From assembly GCF_000167355.1 (NCBI RefSeq), contig NZ_AAEW02000013.1:51267-115266 (forward strand): a stretch of 64,000 nucleotides of DNA, given 5' to 3'. The position numbers and the translations under genes were made by a program. How positions within the stretch are numbered: the first letter of the stretch is position 1; every line of letters begins with the position of its first letter. Of this stretch, positions 60,077-64,000 are shown piece by piece. Below the pieces are notes generated by a model, which was given only the letters and a program-made list of their open reading frames with translations, did no database searches and was not told the origin of the DNA. The stretch comes from Desulfuromonas acetoxidans DSM 684. Lineage in GTDB: Bacteria; Desulfobacterota; Desulfuromonadia; Desulfuromonadales; Desulfuromonadaceae.

Positions 60077-60723
60077 TCAGAAACCTGTAAAATCTCGAAA
60101 ATCGCAGCGCGAACTTCATCGATAGGCAACATGCCATCAACCTGTGCCAATACGCCTGCTTTTTCATAATAATCTACCAAAGGCAACGTCTGCTCAAGAT
60201 AGACGGCCATGCGATTACGAATTGTTTCCTCTTTATCGTCATCACGCTGAATCAATTCACCGCCGCACTTATCACACACACCGTCTTTTTGAGGCGGCTC
60301 AAATTCAATGTGATATCCAGCACCACACGCCTTGCATGTGCGGCGTCCTGCCAGGCGCATAACCAGAGCCTCGGTATCGACTTCCAGTGAGATGACAGAA
60401 TCAAGTTCTTTACCCAACGTCGTCAAAGTTGCGCTAAGTGCGTCAGCCTGAGGAACCGTGCGCGGGAAGCCATCAAGAATAAATCCTGACGCACAATCTT
60501 CCTTCTGCAAACGTTCCTCAACGATACCAACAACAACCTCATCAGGAACCAAGTCGCCGGCATCCATAAAACCTTTAGCTTTCACGCCCATCGGCGTGCC
60601 TTCCTTGACCGCTGCGCGCAGTATGTCGCCTGTCGATATTTGCGGAACTGACAAGCGCTCGACAAGTGTCTTAGCCTGTGTTCCTTTACCGGCCCCAGGG
60701 GGTCCTAGCAAAATAAGCTTCAT
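60073..60723 (-). CDS. adk: Adenylate kinase
   Basis: 216 residues. P-loop GPPGAGKGTQ (7-16), FILDGFPRTVPQADAL and a long LID domain with two CxxC pairs (CKAC and CDKC) that should bind zinc, a form common outside the enterics. ATG at 60723 follows AAGGA; the frame is open 20 codons further, which is not family sequence. Confidence 0.97.
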   Translation of the reverse strand: MKLILLGPPGAGKGTQAKTLVERLSVPQISTGDILRAAVKEGTPMGVKAKGFMDAGDLVPDEVVVGIVEERLQKEDCASGFILDGFPRTVPQADALSATLTTLGKELDSVISLEVDTEALVMRLAGRRTCKACGAGYHIEFEPPQKDGVCDKCGGELIQRDDDKEETIRNRMAVYLEQTLPLVDYYEKAGVLAQVDGMLPIDEVRAAIFEILQVSE

Positions 60724-60736
60724 GGTAAAATCCTTT

Positions 60737-62044
60737 TTAGCCCCGCCGCCCTTTAATACTGGCACCACGCATAAACCCTTCATAAGAGCGTGAGATCAGA
60801 TGAGACTCAATCTGTGATGCAGTGTCCATCCCAACACCAACGACAATCAACAAAGATGTACCGCCAAAATAAAATGGCACATTAAGCTGACCAATCAGCA
60901 TTGTCGGCAGAACACAGACAACGGAAACATAAATTGCACCGGCAAACGTCAACCGACTCAAAACAACGTCCAAGTAATCAGAGGTCGCTTTTCCAGGACG
61001 CACACCAGGTATATAACCACCCTGATTCTTGACATTTTCCGCCACATCAACAGGGTTGAATGTTACAGCCGTGTAGAAATAACAAAAGAAAACAATGAAT
61101 GCAACAAAAAACACATTATACAGCCAATGGCTTGGTGTCATCATCCCTGCCAGCTTCTGAACCCATTCAACATGAACAAAGTTTGCCACCGTTGCCGGAA
61201 ACATGATTATGGAACTGGCAAAAATGGGTGGGATAACACCACTCATGTTAATCTTTAATGGAAGATGGCTCGACTGACCGCCTAGGTTGCGCATACCAAC
61301 GACCCGTTTCGCATAGTGGATCGGCACTCGACGCTGCGCACGCTCCATAAAAACGATGGCCATGATGACAAGCACCATCAACACCAGGATGAATATCATC
61401 GTCACTGGAGGCATAGCACCTGTACGCAGCAAGCGGATCGTATTCACGATCGCAGATGGCATATTGGCAATAATACCGGCAAAGATAATCAGCGAGATAC
61501 CATTGCCGATCCCGCGCTCAGTGATTTGCTCACCAATCCACATGATAAAAGCCGTCCCGGCCGTCAGCGTAAACACGGTCAAGATAACAAAACCAATTCC
61601 TTGGTTGGGAACCACCGGGTCTCCTGCAACATTCATAGATTGCAGACCAACGGCTATGCCGGCACCCTGGACAACAGAAAGTAAAACCGTTCCATAACGC
61701 GTCCAGCGCGTTATGACTTTACGGCCTTGCTCACCTTCTTTTGACAAACGCTGTACTGGTTCAAAAACAACCGTCAACAGTTGCAGAATAATAGAGGCAC
61801 TGATATAGGGCATGATCCCCAGTGCGAAAACCGTCATGCGCTGCAAAGCGCCACCGGTAAACGCACTGACCATCCCAAGAAGTGTACCTTGAGTGCCTTC
61901 AAAAAAACTCGCTAAAACCTGACCATTGACACCCGGAGTCGGGACATGACAACCCACCCGATAAACTGCAAGCATCATCAAAGTAAACAGGATACGTTGG
62001 CGCAGTTCCGCAATGCGGAAGATATTTTGAAGACTTTTAAGCAA
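60737..62044 (-). CDS. secY: Preprotein translocase subunit SecY
   Basis: 435 residues with ten membrane helices, forming the Sec channel. MLKSLQNIFRIAELRQRILFT and the plug region following YRVGCHVPTPGVNG are typical. The start codon is TTG at 62044, three bases after the rplO stop codon begins the gap, with GAGGAAA upstream; there is no nearby ATG. Confidence 0.96.
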   Translation of the reverse strand: MLKSLQNIFRIAELRQRILFTLMMLAVYRVGCHVPTPGVNGQVLASFFEGTQGTLLGMVSAFTGGALQRMTVFALGIMPYISASIILQLLTVVFEPVQRLSKEGEQGRKVITRWTRYGTVLLSVVQGAGIAVGLQSMNVAGDPVVPNQGIGFVILTVFTLTAGTAFIMWIGEQITERGIGNGISLIIFAGIIANMPSAIVNTIRLLRTGAMPPVTMIFILVLMVLVIMAIVFMERAQRRVPIHYAKRVVGMRNLGGQSSHLPLKINMSGVIPPIFASSIIMFPATVANFVHVEWVQKLAGMMTPSHWLYNVFFVAFIVFFCYFYTAVTFNPVDVAENVKNQGGYIPGVRPGKATSDYLDVVLSRLTFAGAIYVSVVCVLPTMLIGQLNVPFYFGGTSLLIVVGVGMDTASQIESHLISRSYEGFMRGASIKGRRG

Positions 62045-62046
62045 TG

Positions 62047-62487
62047 TTAGATTTCCTCGATCTGTCCGCCAGCTGCCTCAATTTTGGCAACTGCAGATTT
62101 GCTGAATTTCTGAGCTTTGACTGTCAGAGACTTGGTCAACTCACCATCGCCGAGAATTTTAACCCCATCTTTAGCAGCCTTGATCAGACCTGCCTTGATC
62201 AGAGCTTCTGCATCAACGACGGAACCAGCTTCGAGAGTGTCCAGATCGCGCAAATTAACCAGTGCATACACTTTGCGGTCCAACGGAGTGAAACCACGCT
62301 TTGGCAGACGACGCTGCAGCGGCATCTGACCGCCTTCAAAACCAGGCTTAACACCTCCACCGGAACGAGCATTTTGGCCTTTGTGACCACGTGCAGCTGT
62401 TTTTCCGGTACCGGAGCCAGGACCGCGGCCAATACGCTTTCTATTTTTAACGGATCCCGCTGCGGGACTCAAATTACTCAAATCCAT
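62047..62487 (-). CDS. rplO: Ribosomal protein L15
   Basis: 146 residues. [22 protein letters not shown] and the glycine/arginine-rich [18 protein letters not shown] are diagnostic. Confidence 0.98.
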   Translation of the reverse strand: MDLSNLSPAAGSVKNRKRIGRGPGSGTGKTAARGHKGQNARSGGGVKPGFEGGQMPLQRRLPKRGFTPLDRKVYALVNLRDLDTLEAGSVVDAEALIKAGLIKAAKDGVKILGDGELTKSLTVKAQKFSKSAVAKIEAAGGQIEEI

Positions 62488-62501
62488 TTTTTAATTCCTA
62501 T

Positions 62502-62684
62502 CTAGGCTTCCTCAACAACGACCATGTGACCGACCTTATTGATCATGCCACGAATCTCAGGAGTATCCTTCAAAACAACGGTTTTATTGAGTTTAGTCAG
62601 GCCAAGCCCCTTGAGTACTTTAGTAAAATACTCAGGACGGCCAATGCCACTCTTCTTCAGCGTTACTTTAATTTCATTTGCCAT
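62502..62684 (-). CDS. rpmD: Ribosomal protein L30
   Basis: 60 residues of the short bacterial type (IKVTLKKSGIGRPEYFTKVL, then GMINKVGHMVVVEE). It lies between rpsE and rplO. Confidence 0.97.
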   Translation of the reverse strand: MANEIKVTLKKSGIGRPEYFTKVLKGLGLTKLNKTVVLKDTPEIRGMINKVGHMVVVEEA

Positions 62685-62707
62685 CTGATCTCTCCAACTC
62701 GAAACGC

Positions 62708-63193
62708 TTATGCTGTCAGGCCACGACGGGCTTTAATCTCGTCTGCACTTTTCAGTTGCTTCAGAGCATCCATCGTTGCTTTAACAACATTATGAGGGTT
62801 ATTCGAGCCCAGGCATTTGGACAGAATATCACCTACACCAGCAGCTTCAAGCACGGCACGAGCCGGTCCACCGGCGATAACACCGGTACCTTTCGAAGCA
62901 GGTTTCAACAACACGCTTCCAGCACCAAAATTGCCCAAAACATCAAAAGGGATGGTCCGATCGTCCAAGGGAACCTGAATCATGTTCTTCTTGGCCTTCT
63001 CAACCCCTTTGCGAATTGCTTCGGGAACTTCTTTTGCTTTGCCATGGCCGAAACCTACCTGGCCATTACCGTCGCCAACAACAACAAGTGCGGAAAAACT
63101 AAAACGCCGTCCACCCTTGACTACTTTGGCACAACGATTGATGTGAATCACACGATCAATCATTTCTGTTTCATTTTGCTCATTGCGATGCAA
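62708..63193 (-). CDS. rpsE: Ribosomal protein S5
   Basis: 161 residues. The double-stranded RNA-binding N-domain has [20 protein letters not shown] and [20 protein letters not shown], sites tied to decoding accuracy and spectinomycin response; sequence is standard. It starts 17 bases after rplR. Confidence 0.97.
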   Translation of the reverse strand: MHRNEQNETEMIDRVIHINRCAKVVKGGRRFSFSALVVVGDGNGQVGFGHGKAKEVPEAIRKGVEKAKKNMIQVPLDDRTIPFDVLGNFGAGSVLLKPASKGTGVIAGGPARAVLEAAGVGDILSKCLGSNNPHNVVKATMDALKQLKSADEIKARRGLTA

Positions 63194-63210
63194 AGGACCC
63201 TCCTATTCTC

Positions 63211-63579
63211 TTAAAACACCAGGCCGGCTTCACGAGCTGAATCAGCCAGGGCCTTTACACGGCCGTGATAGACATAACCATTGCGATCAAAAACAACCTC
63301 TTTAATATCTTTTTCGAGAGCCATTTTTGCAATCGCTTCGCCGACAGCTTTTGCTGCCGCAACATTACCAGTATAATTCAGACCATCTGCAACAGATTGA
63401 TTCTGAGACGATACCGACACCAGTGAAGTACCTGTTGTATCTTCGATGATTTGTGCATAAATGTGTTTTGCACTACGAAAAACGCACAGCCGGGGACGTG
63501 CAGCGGTACCAACCACTTTACGACGCACACGTGCTTGCCGTCTTTTTCTCGATTGTGCTCTTGAAATTACGCCAGCCAC
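63211..63579 (-). CDS. rplR: Ribosomal protein L18
   Basis: 122 residues; 5S rRNA-binding. [34 protein letters not shown] and the C-terminal [19 protein letters not shown] identify it. Confidence 0.98.
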   Translation of the reverse strand: MAGVISRAQSRKRRQARVRRKVVGTAARPRLCVFRSAKHIYAQIIEDTTGTSLVSVSSQNQSVADGLNYTGNVAAAKAVGEAIAKMALEKDIKEVVFDRNGYVYHGRVKALADSAREAGLVF

Positions 63580-63603
63580 TTTAAATCTCCCGTGTTAATT
63601 TAA

Positions 63604-64000
63604 TTACTTACCAGCCTTACCGGCTTTACGCAGGATACGCTCATCCGCGTACTTGATCCCCTTACCTTTATAAGGCTCAGGACCACGGAATGAACGAATC
63701 TTAGCGGCTGTTGCACCAACCAGCTCTTTATCGATCCCGCTTACGGTCAACTTGGTTTGTTTTTCTACTTCTACAGAAATACCGTCCGGCAGCGGATACT
63801 CGATAGGATGTGAATAACCGAGAGCCAGATTCAATGTACTGCCCTTGACATCCGCACGATACCCGACACCGTTAATTTCGAGAACCTTGGAAAAGCCGTT
63901 CGTTACCCCTTCAACCATGTTGAAAATCAGTGAACGATACAGGCCCTGCATGGCAGTATCACGCCGTGCAGTTTTAACCGGCTCGACATTAATCGTGTCG
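63604..64000 (-). CDS. rplF: Ribosomal protein L6, C-terminal part (5' end outside the window)
   Basis: The last 131 residues or so of L6. The frame is open to the window edge and upstream of [16 protein letters not shown] reads [15 protein letters not shown], proper L6 sequence, so the internal ATG at 63951 is not the start. The C-terminal [17 protein letters not shown] is the diagnostic L6 motif. Confidence 0.96.
   Translation of the reverse strand, partial: DTINVEPVKTARRDTAMQGLYRSLIFNMVEGVTNGFSKVLEINGVGYRADVKGSTLNLALGYSHPIEYPLPDGISVEVEKQTKLTVSGIDKELVGATAAKIRSFRGPEPYKGKGIKYADERILRKAGKAGK

Overview
The window reads as a chromosomal housekeeping region of a deltaproteobacterium of the Desulfuromonadales (Desulfuromonas/Geobacter relatives). 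The reasons are a citrate synthase N-terminus of the type I recall from Geobacter, a citramalate synthase behind aspartate kinase, a diadenylate cyclase operon in a genome that also has LptD (so an outer membrane), and a gene order I associate with that group. The species call is inference. Gene density is high and most genes are on the minus strand in long, tightly overlapping operons. I found no insertion sequence, phage gene or CRISPR array.

Layout. 1-4162: citrate synthase (partial, minus) diverges from a plus-strand operon of a tRNA-dihydrouridine synthase, a PAS histidine kinase and an NtrC-type sigma-54 regulator. 4160-13424 (minus): rpsF-rpsR-DUF2232-rplI-dnaB, ychF, K+-type pyrophosphatase hppA, pth-rplY-prs and tRNA-Gln. 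13560-18550 (minus): ispE, an EAL-HDOD protein, a Lon-related protease and a 51-residue zinc-ribbon protein. 19036-33198 (minus): tilS (apparently broken), ftsH-folP-cdaA-cdaR-glmM-pdxJ-acpS-nnr-CBS-tsaE, then lysC-cimA. 33330-36509 (minus): tRNA-Met, tRNA-fMet, a SPOR protein, argS and an FtsB-like protein. 36919-40231 (plus): clpS-clpA-aat. 40244-41959 (minus): a J-domain protein and a DUF815 ATPase, with an RNA methyltransferase on plus (42120-43229). 43287-56177 (minus): trpE-G-D-C-F-B, a DEAD-box helicase, a uracil-DNA glycosylase, trpA-accD-folC-lptD. 56259-64000 (minus): the spc/alpha ribosomal protein cluster rplF-rplR-rpsE-rpmD-rplO-secY-adk-map-rpmJ-rpsM-rpsK-rpsD-rpoA-rplQ.

How the genes work together. 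There is little accessory DNA here. The window links translation (ribosomal proteins, tRNAs, tRNA modification), cell-envelope precursors (GlmM, IspE, AcpS, AccD, LptD), amino-acid synthesis (Trp; Ile via citramalate; aspartate family), proteolysis (FtsH, ClpAPS with Aat, Lon-like) and second-messenger signalling (c-di-AMP cyclase, degenerate EAL domain).

I found no convincing new system. The observations most worth checking are: three lesions in the first ~140 bases of tilS, including loss of the PP-loop aspartate; two broken pairs in the neighbouring tRNA-Met; a trp operon split by a helicase and a DNA glycosylase and placed directly behind the ribosomal terminator; an uncharacterised J-domain/DUF815 ATPase pair; and a Cys/His insert in DnaB.
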